Shown: positions 8,347 through 17,035, numbered from the stretch's first letter. The stretch: DNA of 64,000 bases from MED-G116 sp038107835 (GCA_038107835.1 JAYNHH010000001.1:141330-205329); one strand, 5' to 3'. Program-made: numbers and translations. Notes: generated by a model not told the origin, from the letters alone.

Positions 8347-9786
8347 ATGAAAAGCTCTCCATCCATACATTGGTTCCGGCAGGATCTGCGACTTTCCGAC
8401 AATCCCGCATTCAGCGCTGCCTGCGCAGCAGGTGCCGTCCTGCCAATCTATATTCTCGACGACGATAACGCCGGACCCGATCGCATGGGCAGTGCCAGCA
8501 GGTGGTGGCTCCATCAATCACTGGGTGCCCTCAATTCGGCCCTTGGCGGAAAATTACGTGTCTTCAAGGGAAACCCGCTGGAGATCATTCCCACTCTGAC
8601 CAAGGCCAGTGACGCTGGTCTGATCTGCTGGAACCGCTGCTATGAGCCGTGGCGCATTGCCCGCGACACGGCTTTGAAAGCTGAGTTGGAAGATTCCGGT
8701 ATTGCCGTACAATCCCACAATGGGTCGCTTTTATGGGAGCCATGGGACATCAAAAAGGGTGATGGAACACCGTACAAGGTTTTTACACCCTACTTCCGGC
8801 GTGGCTGCCTCTCGGCGCCGTCACCGCGTGTTCCCCTGCCAGTCCCTGACAAGTTTGAGATCTGGTCTGGCAGTGATCATCTGGGTGATATCCGGGTTGA
8901 TGATCTGGGGCTTTTGCCTGAAGAGGACTGGCATCAGCAATTTGCCGGACACTGGACTCCGGGAGAGGCGGGTGCCGCCCAGAAGCTGGAACAATTCGTC
9001 AATGCGGGTCTTGCCGGTTACAAGGAGGGCCGGAACTTTCCCGCCCGGCCCCACACTTCACGTCTTTCGGCACATCTGCATTGGGGTGAAATTTCACCAA
9101 ATCAGGCATGGTATGCCGTGCGTGATATAATGGACGCTGGTGGGCTGGAAGTTGATGCCGATAATTTCCTGTCTGAATTGGGGTGGCGGGAATTCTCCTA
9201 TTCCCTGCTGTTTCACTGTCCTGATCTGCCACGTCAGAATCTTCAACCAAAATTCGATCATTTCCCGTGGGAGAAAAATGCGGATCACCTGCGCCGCTGG
9301 CAGAGGGGACAGACCGGGTATCCCATTGTTGATGCGGCGATGCGCGAGCTTTGGCAGACAGGCTACATGCACAACAGGCTGCGCATGGTTGTCGGCTCGT
9401 TCCTGGTGAAGAATCTGCGGCTGCATTGGCATCAGGGCGAGGCATGGTTCTGGGATTGTCTGGTTGATGCAGATCTTGCGAGCAACAGCGCATCATGGCA
9501 ATGGATTGCGGGCTGTGGCGCGGATGCGGCACCTTATTTCCGCGTTTTCAACCCGGTGACGCAAGGCCAGAAGTTTGACCAGGACGGAAGTTTTACAAGA
9601 CGTTTTCTGCCAGAGCTTTCAGCGCTTCCAGCAAAATATCTGTTCAATCCATGGGAGGCGCCGCCGCAGATTCTGACCGAAGCTGGTGTTGAGCTGGGCG
9701 TAACCTACCCGCATCCGATTGTTGATGTGAAACTGTCCCGCGAGGCAGCGTTGGCTGCCTTTGCGAGTTTGAGGCAGATTTCATGA
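8347..9786 (+). CDS. phrB: Deoxyribodipyrimidine photolyase (CPD photolyase)
   Basis: A light-driven flavoprotein that splits pyrimidine dimers. It has 479 residues, the normal length for class I bacterial photolyases. The N-terminal alpha/beta antenna domain begins IHWFRQDLRLSDNPAF. The FAD-binding helical domain includes RPHTSRLSAHLHWGEISP, WREFSYSLLFHCP, the RRWQRGQTGYPIVDAAMREL region and the highly conserved DLASNSASWQWIAGCGADAAPY. Its stop overlaps the start of the next photolyase gene by 4 bp (ATGA), so the two are translationally coupled. It heads a block of photolyase-linked genes running to about 13.2 kb. Confidence 0.96.
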   Translation: MKSSPSIHWFRQDLRLSDNPAFSAACAAGAVLPIYILDDDNAGPDRMGSASRWWLHQSLGALNSALGGKLRVFKGNPLEIIPTLTKASDAGLICWNRCYEPWRIARDTALKAELEDSGIAVQSHNGSLLWEPWDIKKGDGTPYKVFTPYFRRGCLSAPSPRVPLPVPDKFEIWSGSDHLGDIRVDDLGLLPEEDWHQQFAGHWTPGEAGAAQKLEQFVNAGLAGYKEGRNFPARPHTSRLSAHLHWGEISPNQAWYAVRDIMDAGGLEVDADNFLSELGWREFSYSLLFHCPDLPRQNLQPKFDHFPWEKNADHLRRWQRGQTGYPIVDAAMRELWQTGYMHNRLRMVVGSFLVKNLRLHWHQGEAWFWDCLVDADLASNSASWQWIAGCGADAAPYFRVFNPVTQGQKFDQDGSFTRRFLPELSALPAKYLFNPWEAPPQILTEAGVELGVTYPHPIVDVKLSREAALAAFASLRQIS

Positions 9787-11309
9787 GCAAAACCCTGCGC
9801 CTCATTCTTGGTGATCAGTTGAGCCAGTCTCTCAGCAGTCTTGGCGATATTGACCGGGAAAGTGATATTGTCCTGATGTGCGAGGTCATGGGTGAGGTGA
9901 CCTATGTGCGCCATCACAAGAAAAAGGTCGCCTTTATCCTCTCTGCGATGCGGCATTTCGCCGACACATTGTGTGAGCAGGGCATATCGGTTGATTATGT
10001 TACACTCGATGATCCCGAGAATAGTGGCAATTTTACAGGTGAGGTGGCACGCGCTGTCGCCCGGCATGATGCCTCACGATTGATTGTTACTGCACCCGGA
10101 GAGTTTCGGGTTCTGGAAGACATGCAGAATTGGGAGACGGATCTTGGCATTGCGGTTGAGATTCGGCAGGACGACCGCTTTCTTTGCCCGCCCGAAATGT
10201 TCGAAAGCTGGGCTGCCGGTCGCAAGCAGCTGCGCATGGATTTTTTCTATCGGGAGATGCGCCGGCACCATGACGTGTTGATGGTCGATGGCAAACCTGT
10301 TGGTGGCAAATGGAACTATGACGTTGAGAACCGTGAGCGGCCAGACCCCTCACAGCAGGTGCCAGCGGCACTTCAATTCTCGCCCGACGAGACAAGCCAG
10401 ACGGTTCTGAACCTCGTGGGACATTATTGTGCTGACCATTTTGGTGAGCTTGATGAGTTTGGATTCGCGGTCACGCGTGAGCAGGCGCTTCAGGTTCTGG
10501 AGCATTTTATTGTCAATCGGCTTCCGCTTTTCGGCACGTTTCAGGATGCCATGATCGAGGGTGAGCCGTGGATGTACCACAGCCACATAGGGTTCTATCT
10601 CAATGTCGGCTTGCTGGGTCCGGGTGAGGTGATCACATCTGCGCAGAATGCCTATGAAGCGGGAACAGCGCCGCTGAACTCGGTGGAGGGCTTTATCCGC
10701 CAAATCCTCGGGTGGCGGGAATTTGTCAGAGGCATCTACTGGTTGAAGATGCCCGGCTATGCGTCGGAGAATTTTCTTGCTGCGGACCGCCCTCTTCCAG
10801 ATTTTTTCTGGACAGGCGATACGCAGATGAACTGCCTGAGGCAATCCATTGGCCAGACCCAAAAATATGCCTATGCACACCATATTCAGCGTTTGATGGT
10901 TCTCGGTAATTTTGCGCTGCTTGCCGGGCTGTCCCCCAAATTCGTCAATGAATGGTATCTTATTGTCTATGCCGATGCGTTTGAGTGGGTCGAACTGCCC
11001 AATGTTTCAGGGATGGTTCTGTTTGCTGACGGTGGCTATCTGGCGAGCAAGCCCTATGCCGCTGGCGGTGCCTACATAAATCGTATGTCCAACTATTGCC
11101 AGAATTGCCGCTATAAGGTGGCAGAGAAAACGGGCGGCGATGCATGCCCGTTCAATTATCTTTACTGGCACTTTCTCATCAAGAACCGAGACAGGCTTGG
11201 CAACAATGCCCGATTGGGAATGATCTACCGCTCGCTTGATCGGATGAGTGAGGAAAAGCAGCAAACAATCATGGATGATGCCCGCCAGTTTCTGAATGGC
11301 CTTGCCTGA
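9783..11309 (+). CDS. FeS-type photolyase/cryptochrome (PhrB-like, probable (6-4) photolyase)
   Basis: 508 residues matching the FeS-BCP branch of the photolyase family (formerly the DUF/COG3046 deoxyribodipyrimidine photolyase-related proteins). It starts LRLILGDQLS and carries EGFIRQILGWREFVRG. Cysteine residues in NYCQNCRYKVAEKTGGDACPF, together with one further upstream in MNCLRQ, fit the [4Fe-4S] ligands of this group. Characterised members repair (6-4) photoproducts and use a lumazine antenna with FAD. The gene starts inside the end of phrB, so both enzymes are made together, covering the two main UV lesions. Confidence 0.92.
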   Translation: MSKTLRLILGDQLSQSLSSLGDIDRESDIVLMCEVMGEVTYVRHHKKKVAFILSAMRHFADTLCEQGISVDYVTLDDPENSGNFTGEVARAVARHDASRLIVTAPGEFRVLEDMQNWETDLGIAVEIRQDDRFLCPPEMFESWAAGRKQLRMDFFYREMRRHHDVLMVDGKPVGGKWNYDVENRERPDPSQQVPAALQFSPDETSQTVLNLVGHYCADHFGELDEFGFAVTREQALQVLEHFIVNRLPLFGTFQDAMIEGEPWMYHSHIGFYLNVGLLGPGEVITSAQNAYEAGTAPLNSVEGFIRQILGWREFVRGIYWLKMPGYASENFLAADRPLPDFFWTGDTQMNCLRQSIGQTQKYAYAHHIQRLMVLGNFALLAGLSPKFVNEWYLIVYADAFEWVELPNVSGMVLFADGGYLASKPYAAGGAYINRMSNYCQNCRYKVAEKTGGDACPFNYLYWHFLIKNRDRLGNNARLGMIYRSLDRMSEEKQQTIMDDARQFLNGLA

Positions 11310-11349
11310 CCAGGTGAGGCCAGAGTTAAGTTTTATGGAGTGTCGAGTT

Positions 11350-11976
11350 ATGAAACGTAAGCCTTCCCCCTTTCGCCGTCCAGGTCAGCTTGTGCTGGCT
11401 CTTGTGCTTTTGTCCGGTTTATCCGTTGGCATTTCAGCATGCGCCCGCAGCGGCATCAATACGTTAGTTGATCGAACGCCGCAGCTGGATTTGCCAGCCT
11501 TTTTCGCGGGGCAGACAGTCGCTCTAGGCATTTTTGAGGACAGGTTTGGCAATCTGCGCCGTCAATTCAGGGTTGTCCTTGAGGGAACGGTCGATGGTGA
11601 TGTTCTGACGCTTGACGAGACCTTTCTCTATGATGATGGGGAACAGGATTTCAGGAAATGGGTTATTCGCAGAACGGGGCAGGGCAAGGATGGTGAAATC
11701 CTGTATGAGGGAAGCGCCGAAGATATCACGGGTGTTGCCAAAGGTGCCGTGTCTGGCAATGCCCTGAACTGGCAATATGATGTTGTGCTATCAATGGGTG
11801 GCCGTGACGTCGAAGTGCATTTCGACGATTGGATTTATCAGCAGCATGAGGATGTGGCGATCAATCGTGCCTATGTCAGCAAATTTGGCATTGAGATTGG
11901 TTCTGTCACCATTGTGTTTCTACGTGGCGATGCTGCTGACGCCGTCAGCCCCCTTGATCTGAAAAGATGGTCCTGA
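11350..11976 (+). CDS. DUF3833 family lipoprotein
   Basis: 208 residues from ATG 11350, which has GGAG upstream; the longer frame from 11296 overlaps the photolyase gene. The N terminus has basic residues, a hydrophobic core and a lipobox ending ISAC, so it should be lipid-anchored at the membrane. The body matches DUF3833: GIFEDRFGNLRRQF, LDETFLYDDGEQDFRKW and DDWIYQQHEDVAINRAYVSKFG. The biochemical function of the family is not known. Genes of this family often sit near photolyase, chalcone-isomerase-like and SDR genes in marine bacteria, as here. Confidence 0.85.
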   Translation: MKRKPSPFRRPGQLVLALVLLSGLSVGISACARSGINTLVDRTPQLDLPAFFAGQTVALGIFEDRFGNLRRQFRVVLEGTVDGDVLTLDETFLYDDGEQDFRKWVIRRTGQGKDGEILYEGSAEDITGVAKGAVSGNALNWQYDVVLSMGGRDVEVHFDDWIYQQHEDVAINRAYVSKFGIEIGSVTIVFLRGDAADAVSPLDLKRWS

Positions 11977-12036
11977 TAAGCATCTGTCTGTAATGGTGGG
12001 CTGTGTTTTTTGCCCGGGCTGAAGACTGGTTTTGTT

Positions 12037-12564
12037 ATGGTAAAGTTTGCCCAGGGCGCATTCGCGGCGCTCATGCTTATTGTCGTTAACGGTTTTGCCA
12101 ACGCGCAGACAGCGATGATTGACAGATTCGTGCCAGAGGCTGCGCTTGTGGGCGAGGCGCGTTTCAAGGTGTTGCTTTTCCCTGTTTATGATGCGTCACT
12201 ATATGCACCGAAGGGTGATTACAGAAAATCTGGTCCGCTTGCGCTCGAGTTGAACTACCTTTTTGACGTCGAGAAGGAGCGCATTGTCAATCAAACGGTA
12301 AAGACGTTCGAGCGCCGTAAACTTGGCTCGGATGCTGATGTTGCCAAATGGCGTAAAATTATGGGTGAGCATTTTTCTGATGTGCAACAGGGCGATCGGA
12401 TTATGATTGCTTTTCCCGACTTGCAGACAGTTGTTTTCTCAACGAATGGGAGCGATCCTACATTTGTGTCGGATGCAGGGTTCGCAGAGGCGTTCAAAGA
12501 TCTCTGGCTTGGTGATAATGTGCGAAACAAGCGCTTCCAGAACAAATTACTGGGTTTGAAATAA
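12037..12564 (+). CDS. Secreted chalcone-isomerase-like protein
   Basis: 175 residues. Residues 1-22 form a signal peptide ending in ANA. The mature protein has the bacterial chalcone-isomerase-like pattern: VGEARFKVLLFPVYDASLYAP, a fatty-acid-binding type fold core with LELNYLFDVEKERIVNQTV, and FAEAFKDLWLGD. I use ATG 12037 because it gives a complete signal peptide; a TTG at 12010 is in frame but less likely. Bacterial members are not flavonoid enzymes; fatty-acid or lipid binding is suggested for the family. It lies between the DUF3833 lipoprotein and yciB in the photolyase block. Confidence 0.8.
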   Translation: MVKFAQGAFAALMLIVVNGFANAQTAMIDRFVPEAALVGEARFKVLLFPVYDASLYAPKGDYRKSGPLALELNYLFDVEKERIVNQTVKTFERRKLGSDADVAKWRKIMGEHFSDVQQGDRIMIAFPDLQTVVFSTNGSDPTFVSDAGFAEAFKDLWLGDNVRNKRFQNKLLGLK

Positions 12565-12624
12565 CCTGCTGTCCGGTGAGGTTTAAGCTGGACGCTATCA
12601 AAGTCCAATGGGAGTGGTTGCCTC

Positions 12625-13182
12625 ATGCGGCTTGGTGCCTTTTTCTTTGAAATTCTGCCGCTGGCAGGCTTCTTTATTGCCTTTCACTATCTAGGTTTGT
12701 TGCCTGCTGCTGCGATCTCAGTTGGTCTGGGGCTGCTTGTTTTGCTCGTTGCGCGATTGCGGGAGCGACGTTTTGCAAAGTTTCCGCTGTTCTCATTGAT
12801 CATTTCTGCTCTCTTCACGCTGGCGGCCCTGCTCTTTGATGCGGCTGTTTTTGTCAAAATTCAGCCAACCCTGTTCAATGGGGCGTTTGCGGCAATCCTG
12901 TTTCTTGGCCTGTTTCGGGGGCGGGCAATGATGCGGGAGTTCTTCGGCGACCAGTTTGATTTGACTGAGTCCACCTGGCAGCAACTCAGCTTTCGGTGGG
13001 CCTGTTTCTTTTTGGTTCTGGCCGTCGCCAATGAGTTGGCCTGGCGTCTGCTGGATGAGGCTGACTGGGTGGCCTACAAAACCTTTGTTGCTGCGCCGGC
13101 AAGTATGATCTTCATGTTGCTGCAGTTGCCTTTGACGTTGCGTGGTCGACGCGACATCGATCAATCCCTCAAAAGGGAATAG
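12625..13182 (+). CDS. yciB: Inner-membrane protein YciB/IspZ family
   Basis: 185 residues with about five membrane helices. The family signatures are strong: FVKIQPTLFNGAFAAILFLGLF, FDLTESTWQQLSFRWACFF, NELAWRL and the WVAYKTF segment. YciB proteins take part in envelope maintenance and septation in enterobacteria; in alphaproteobacteria the role is less clear. The gene is the last plus-strand member of the photolyase block and overlaps the convergent SDR gene by 14 bp at their 3' ends. Confidence 0.9.
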   Translation: MRLGAFFFEILPLAGFFIAFHYLGLLPAAAISVGLGLLVLLVARLRERRFAKFPLFSLIISALFTLAALLFDAAVFVKIQPTLFNGAFAAILFLGLFRGRAMMREFFGDQFDLTESTWQQLSFRWACFFLVLAVANELAWRLLDEADWVAYKTFVAAPASMIFMLLQLPLTLRGRRDIDQSLKRE

Positions 13183-13915
13183 GTTTGCCATCAAAGGCGA
13201 AAAAACCGCCTGAGTCCGTCGGCGTCAGCCTGTTCAGCACAGACCACATCATGGTGGCACTATCCTCGACGGTGAATAGGCGACCCTCGGGAACATGCGC
13301 CTGAAATGGTTTTGACAGTGCTGTATCAACGGTGCCGGGATGCAGGGTGGCGACACAGGCATTGGGATTGTAACGCGCCATCTCGATGGACAGGGTGCGC
13401 ATCAGTTGGTTCTGTGCTGCTTTGCTGGCACGGTAGGCATACCAGCCTCCCAACCGGTTGTCGCTGATCGATCCAACACGTGCGGAGATGCTTGCAAAAC
13501 ACAGAGCATGGTCACCGCGAAGTGCCTGCAAGAGAGCTTTTGCCAGTAAAATGGGGCCTGTTGCATTGACCTGATAGGCGTAGGTCAGAGCATCTGCATC
13601 AATGTCGGCAAGGCGTTTTTCAGGCGTGATAACTTCATCTTTGAGAACGCCGGAACAGCAGATTACGCGATCGAGCTTGTCTGTCTGTGACCGAATTTGC
13701 TCACCCGCCTGTTCAATGCTGTCCGGCTTGAGATTGTCGAGCGCAAGCCAAGTAATGGTGGGTCCTGGTGGCAAATCCGCATATCCCTGTGTTGCTGCAG
13801 GGTCTCGTGCTGTCAGAAACAGGTGATCTGCATCAGACTCAATGGCTTTATGTGCGAGAGCAAGGCCGATGCCGCGACCTGCCCCCTGAATTACCACATT
13901 CATTATCTGATCCAT
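13169..13915 (-). CDS. Short-chain dehydrogenase/reductase (C-factor-like)
   Basis: 248 residues (244 from ATG 13903). The Rossmann fold starts almost at the N terminus with QGAGRGIGLALA. The catalytic serine region is ASISARVGSI, and YRASK supplies the Tyr-x-x-x-Lys pair. This compact type with the cofactor loop at the very start resembles the CsgA/C-factor-like SDRs often found beside bacterial photolyases. The substrate is unknown. It is convergent with yciB and shares a divergent promoter region with the DUF4864-like gene. Confidence 0.85.
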   Translation of the reverse strand: MDQIMNVVIQGAGRGIGLALAHKAIESDADHLFLTARDPAATQGYADLPPGPTITWLALDNLKPDSIEQAGEQIRSQTDKLDRVICCSGVLKDEVITPEKRLADIDADALTYAYQVNATGPILLAKALLQALRGDHALCFASISARVGSISDNRLGGWYAYRASKAAQNQLMRTLSIEMARYNPNACVATLHPGTVDTALSKPFQAHVPEGRLFTVEDSATMMWSVLNRLTPTDSGGFFAFDGKPIPF

Positions 13916-13957
13916 TTCTGGTTATGAGGGGTGGATGAACACCTTGTCTCTTTCATC

Positions 13958-14005
13958 GATTTGGGTCGCATTGATCATGTGACCCTTATTGATGATTTGG
14001 GTTGC
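13958..14005. promoter_or_regulatory. Repeats in the divergent SDR/DUF4864 intergenic region
   Basis: The 131-bp region between the two divergent genes holds a direct repeat, GATTTGGGT(C/T)GC, at 13958-13969 and 13994-14005, 36 bp apart. It also holds a short inverted pair GGGTC...GACCC (13963-13967 and 13981-13985). These could be regulator sites. The evidence is only the repetition itself. Confidence 0.3.
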
Positions 14006-14046
14006 CGCCACCATCTACACAAGAGTGAAGAAGTGAGGAAAATTTT

Positions 14047-14535
14047 ATGTTTTTTGCAAGATTACAGAGAAACTTCCCCATCAGCCAGATTGTGACAATT
14101 CTGGCTTTTTGCATGATGACGATGTCGGCGAGGGCAGATCTGGTTAAACCAGATCCCTCGATTGCGCCGGTGGAGGTTGTCGCCATTCAACTCAAGGCCC
14201 TGCAATTCAATGATAACCCTGAGCCCGATTTTGGCATCGCCCAGACATGGGCATTTGCACATCCACGCAACCGTGCGGCAACAGGGCCGCTTCCGAGGTT
14301 TGCATCGATGATCAAGGGGCCGTCCTATGCCAAGATGCTGAACCACAGCCGGCATGAAATTTCCCCGGTCATGGTCGGGCCGGATATGGCGCAATTTGAT
14401 GTGTTGTTGGAGACTGATGGCGGCAAAATTCTGTTGTTTCAGTGGGGTGTTGAAAAGGTTAAATCCGGTGAATTTGCCGGTAGTTGGATGACGGTCGCTG
14501 TTTCGATGCCAAGGCTCGCTGGTCAGGGAAGCTAG
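14047..14535 (+). CDS. Exported DUF4864-like protein
   Basis: 162 residues with an N-terminal signal sequence (basic start, hydrophobic core LAFCMMTMSARA, likely cleavage after SARA). The mature part has VVAIQLKALQFNDNPEPDFGIAQTWAFAHPRNRAATG and a second half with GGKILLFQWGVEK, the pattern of DUF4864 (a cystatin/NTF2-like small fold). GAGG lies eight bases before ATG. No function is known. It is divergent from the SDR gene and convergent with the next transporter gene, sharing 4 bp at the stops. Confidence 0.65.
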   Translation: MFFARLQRNFPISQIVTILAFCMMTMSARADLVKPDPSIAPVEVVAIQLKALQFNDNPEPDFGIAQTWAFAHPRNRAATGPLPRFASMIKGPSYAKMLNHSRHEISPVMVGPDMAQFDVLLETDGGKILLFQWGVEKVKSGEFAGSWMTVAVSMPRLAGQGS

Positions 14536-15410
14536 CGTAACTGACGCTCGCGCCAGAAGGTAAAGAGTCCTGCCCCCACAATGATGCTGGCGCCCAGTAC
14601 AATATATCTGTCAATGACATCGCCAAAGGCCCACATGCCAACAGCTGATGCAAAGACAAGCTGGAAATAGGCAAACGGCTGCACCGTAGAGGCCTCAGTG
14701 ACGTCATAGGCCTTGATCAACAGAAAATGGCCACCGATTCCTGTTAGGCAGAGAGCCGCCATCCAGAGCCAGTCCAGGCCCGCAGGTGGAAGCCAGAAAA
14801 AGGGTCCGATCAGGCTTACCCCAATGGCACCACCCACCCCTGTCCAGAAGAAGCTGGTCTCGGCAGAATCGCGCCGTGCGGCATACCGTGTCAAAACACC
14901 ATAGGCAGCAAAACACAGGGCGCTGATGACAGGCAGTATTGTATGCAGATCGAAAAAACCCGTACCTGGCCGAATTGCAATGATGACCCCGCACAGGCCG
15001 GCTACAACGGCTGCCCAGCGCCGCCATCCCACCCGCTCGCCCAGAAAGAGTGCGGAGAGGGCGGTGATGGTCAGCGGATAGCTGGCAAAAACTGCCTGAA
15101 ATTCGACCAGGCCAACAAGCGTGAAGGCCCATACCGCAACACATATCTGGACAACAAGTAGAACGCCACGTCCTATCTGAAGAACAGGTTGGCTGGTTTT
15201 GGCAATTGCACTTACGCCCCCGCGATAATGGCTCAGCGCCACCACAAACAGTGCAAAGAACCAATAACGGATCATGACAATTGTAAGGACATTGTAATTT
15301 TCCGCCAGATAGCGAGAAATACCGTCCTGAACGGCAAAGACCATCGTGGTCAGAACCATCAGGATGATGCCAAGGGTTGGCCTGCTTGTGCGCGGGGTTT
15401 TGGGACTCAT
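14532..15410 (-). CDS. DMT-superfamily (EamA) transporter
   Basis: About 292 residues with ten predicted hydrophobic segments in two EamA repeats. Visible family features include IVMIRYWFFALFVV in the first repeat, LFLGERVGWRRWAAVV between the halves and STVQPFAYFQLVFASAVG in the second. I chose ATG 15410 (MSPKTPRT); an in-frame GTG at 15446 would add a positively charged tail. It resembles S-adenosylmethionine or amino-acid exporters of alphaproteobacteria in layout, but the substrate is not deducible. It is a second, distinct member of the family in this window. Confidence 0.85.
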   Translation of the reverse strand: MSPKTPRTSRPTLGIILMVLTTMVFAVQDGISRYLAENYNVLTIVMIRYWFFALFVVALSHYRGGVSAIAKTSQPVLQIGRGVLLVVQICVAVWAFTLVGLVEFQAVFASYPLTITALSALFLGERVGWRRWAAVVAGLCGVIIAIRPGTGFFDLHTILPVISALCFAAYGVLTRYAARRDSAETSFFWTGVGGAIGVSLIGPFFWLPPAGLDWLWMAALCLTGIGGHFLLIKAYDVTEASTVQPFAYFQLVFASAVGMWAFGDVIDRYIVLGASIIVGAGLFTFWRERQLR

Positions 15411-15449
15411 TTGTCTGAGCTTAGGCTTAGCCCTGCCTGATTGCACATG

Positions 15450-16127
15450 TTAATTTAGCTGCCAGTCAATTGGGTCAACATGTTTGCTGGCTAGATACGC
15501 ATTTGTCTGTGAAAAGGGGCTGGATCCAAAAAACCCATTATGTGCTGATAGGGGAGAGGGATGCGCACTGGTAATCACCAGATGCCTTTTCTGATCGATG
15601 AAGCGGCCCTTCTGCATCGCCTTACGGCCCCAAAAGATGAAAACGATATTGGTTCGTTCCCTGTTCAGAACATCCATCACCGCATCGGTAAAGGGCTCCC
15701 AACCCTTGTTCTGATGTGATCCTGCGTGCGCTTCCTCAACGGTCAGGCAGCTGTTCAGCAGTAACACACCCTGTTTGGCCCATGCAGATAGATCACCATG
15801 CGAAGCCGGTTCCAGGCCAAGATCAGCCTGCAGTTCTTTGTAGATGTTTTTCAGGGATGGTGGCGGTGGCACATTTGCCTCAACGGAAAAGCTCAAACCG
15901 TGAGCCTGCCCTGGTCCGTGATAGGGATCCTGGCCAAGAATGACCACCTTCACTTGGTCAAAGGGTGTGAGTGCAAATGCGTTGAAGATTTTGCCGCTGG
16001 GAGGATGGATTTTCTTGCCAGCAGCTTTTTCCTGCCGCAGAAAATCACCAAGAGACCTCATTTCCGCCGTTTCAAAAAGCGGGGCAAGTCTCTGGTGCCA
16101 ACTGGTCTCTAGTTTCACTTCGGGCAT
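15450..16127 (-). CDS. ung: Uracil-DNA glycosylase, family 1
   Basis: 225 residues, the normal size. It removes uracil from DNA in base-excision repair. Key motifs: GQDPYHGPGQAHGLSFSV with the catalytic aspartate, PPPPSLKNIYKEL (Pro-rich and Ser loops), GVLLLNSCLTVEEA and HPSPLSAHNGFFGSSPF (catalytic histidine and leucine/minor-groove loop). ATG 16127 gives the typical start MPEVKLETSWHQRL; the GTG at 16133 adds two residues. It is 40 bp upstream of the DMT gene on the same strand, possibly co-transcribed. Confidence 0.97.
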   Translation of the reverse strand: MPEVKLETSWHQRLAPLFETAEMRSLGDFLRQEKAAGKKIHPPSGKIFNAFALTPFDQVKVVILGQDPYHGPGQAHGLSFSVEANVPPPPSLKNIYKELQADLGLEPASHGDLSAWAKQGVLLLNSCLTVEEAHAGSHQNKGWEPFTDAVMDVLNRERTNIVFIFWGRKAMQKGRFIDQKRHLVITSAHPSPLSAHNGFFGSSPFSQTNAYLASKHVDPIDWQLN

Positions 16128-16215
16128 GGTCACAGGCTACGCACAGACGATGCGGCTTGCAAGCGGTGGCGCCGGGCGTTCTTTAACGACGCGATATGCT
16201 GAAAATGACCACGTA

Positions 16216-16857
16216 TTATTCTGCTGCAGAGAGGTTGCGCTGGGCGTTGCTGGCAGCATCACCGATCTTGGCAATCTCTTTGCTTGCGTCAGCAATCACC
16301 TTGCGCCGGTTCTTGGACAGGCCCGTCGCATCAACGAAGGTTACGTCTGTGATGCCGATAAAGGACAGTATATGTTTTACATATCCACTGGTGTAGTCGA
16401 TTTCGCTGCCGCCAAGGGTGCCGCCAGAGGTGATCACCACAAATGCGCGTTTGTCAGTGAGCATGCCCCGCGGCTTGTCGTTTTCATAGACGAAGGTGAT
16501 GTTCGTTCGGCAAACAAGGTCAATCCAAGCCTTGAAGGCTGCTGGTACACTGAAATTGTAGATTGGAACAGCAATGACGATGTCGTCGGCTGCCTGCAAC
16601 TCGGACACCAGCGCATCCGACTGCGCCAAAATTACCCGTTGATCCTGTGTGCGCATTTCTTCTGGGGTGCGATCACTGTCAATCCACGCATCATTAACCA
16701 AACCGACGCCGCAGGTCAGGTCACGGTTAACAACCTCGACATCCGGTGACCGGCCACCAAGTGCTGCCACCATCTCATCGGCGAGCCGGCGGCTGACTGA
16801 TTTCGTTTTCCGCATGCTTGCGTCGACGCGAAGGACTGTTTTAGGAGTTCTGCTCAT
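16216..16857 (-). CDS. azoR: FMN-dependent NADH-azoreductase
   Basis: 213 residues of the flavodoxin-like AzoR/NQO family. The N-terminal phosphate-binding loop RVDASMRKTKSVSR binds FMN. The middle VPIYNFSVPAAFKAWIDLVCR and the glycine-rich SGGTLGGSEIDY are hallmark segments of AzoR. The enzyme reduces quinones or azo compounds with NAD(P)H in the cytoplasm. It is divergent from a LysR-type regulator gene, which is the usual arrangement for quinone-responsive control. Confidence 0.9.
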   Translation of the reverse strand: MSRTPKTVLRVDASMRKTKSVSRRLADEMVAALGGRSPDVEVVNRDLTCGVGLVNDAWIDSDRTPEEMRTQDQRVILAQSDALVSELQAADDIVIAVPIYNFSVPAAFKAWIDLVCRTNITFVYENDKPRGMLTDKRAFVVITSGGTLGGSEIDYTSGYVKHILSFIGITDVTFVDATGLSKNRRKVIADASKEIAKIGDAASNAQRNLSAAE

Positions 16858-16906
16858 AATATACCTGTGCCCTCCAAGCTCTTATCCAGCGGCAACTGAG
16901 GGAAAG

Positions 16907-16943
16907 GAGAGCCATGGGAGGGGGGAGGACCCCCATGGCTCTC
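16907..16943. repeat. Perfect 12-bp inverted repeat in the azoR-lysR intergenic region
   Basis: GAGAGCCATGGG (16907-16918) and its exact complement CCCATGGCTCTC (16932-16943) flank a 13-base purine-rich spacer. It lies about 50 bp before the azoR start, in the azoR 5' leader or promoter region. No T-run follows on either strand, so it is not a standard terminator. It may be a leader hairpin or a regulator site. Confidence 0.6.
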
Positions 16944-16995
16944 ACTAACCTAATTATTGCTGCCCCAGGTAAAAAGCCGCTAATTAAACAAAATA

Positions 16996-17008
16996 TAATT
17001 CTAAATTA
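16996..17008. promoter_or_regulatory. Possible LysR-type box (T-N11-A)
   Basis: TAAT-TCTAA-ATTA forms a short dyad fitting the T-N11-A core of LysR regulators and ends 27 bp before the lysR start. The surroundings are very AT-rich, so chance occurrence is possible. Confidence 0.35.
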
Positions 17009-17035
17009 ATCAATAATGATATACACTGCGACATA

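Noticed and set aside
15940..16749. A 269-codon plus-strand frame across ung and azoR
   Set aside because: It spans two clearly identified minus-strand genes and their intergenic gap, with no domain.
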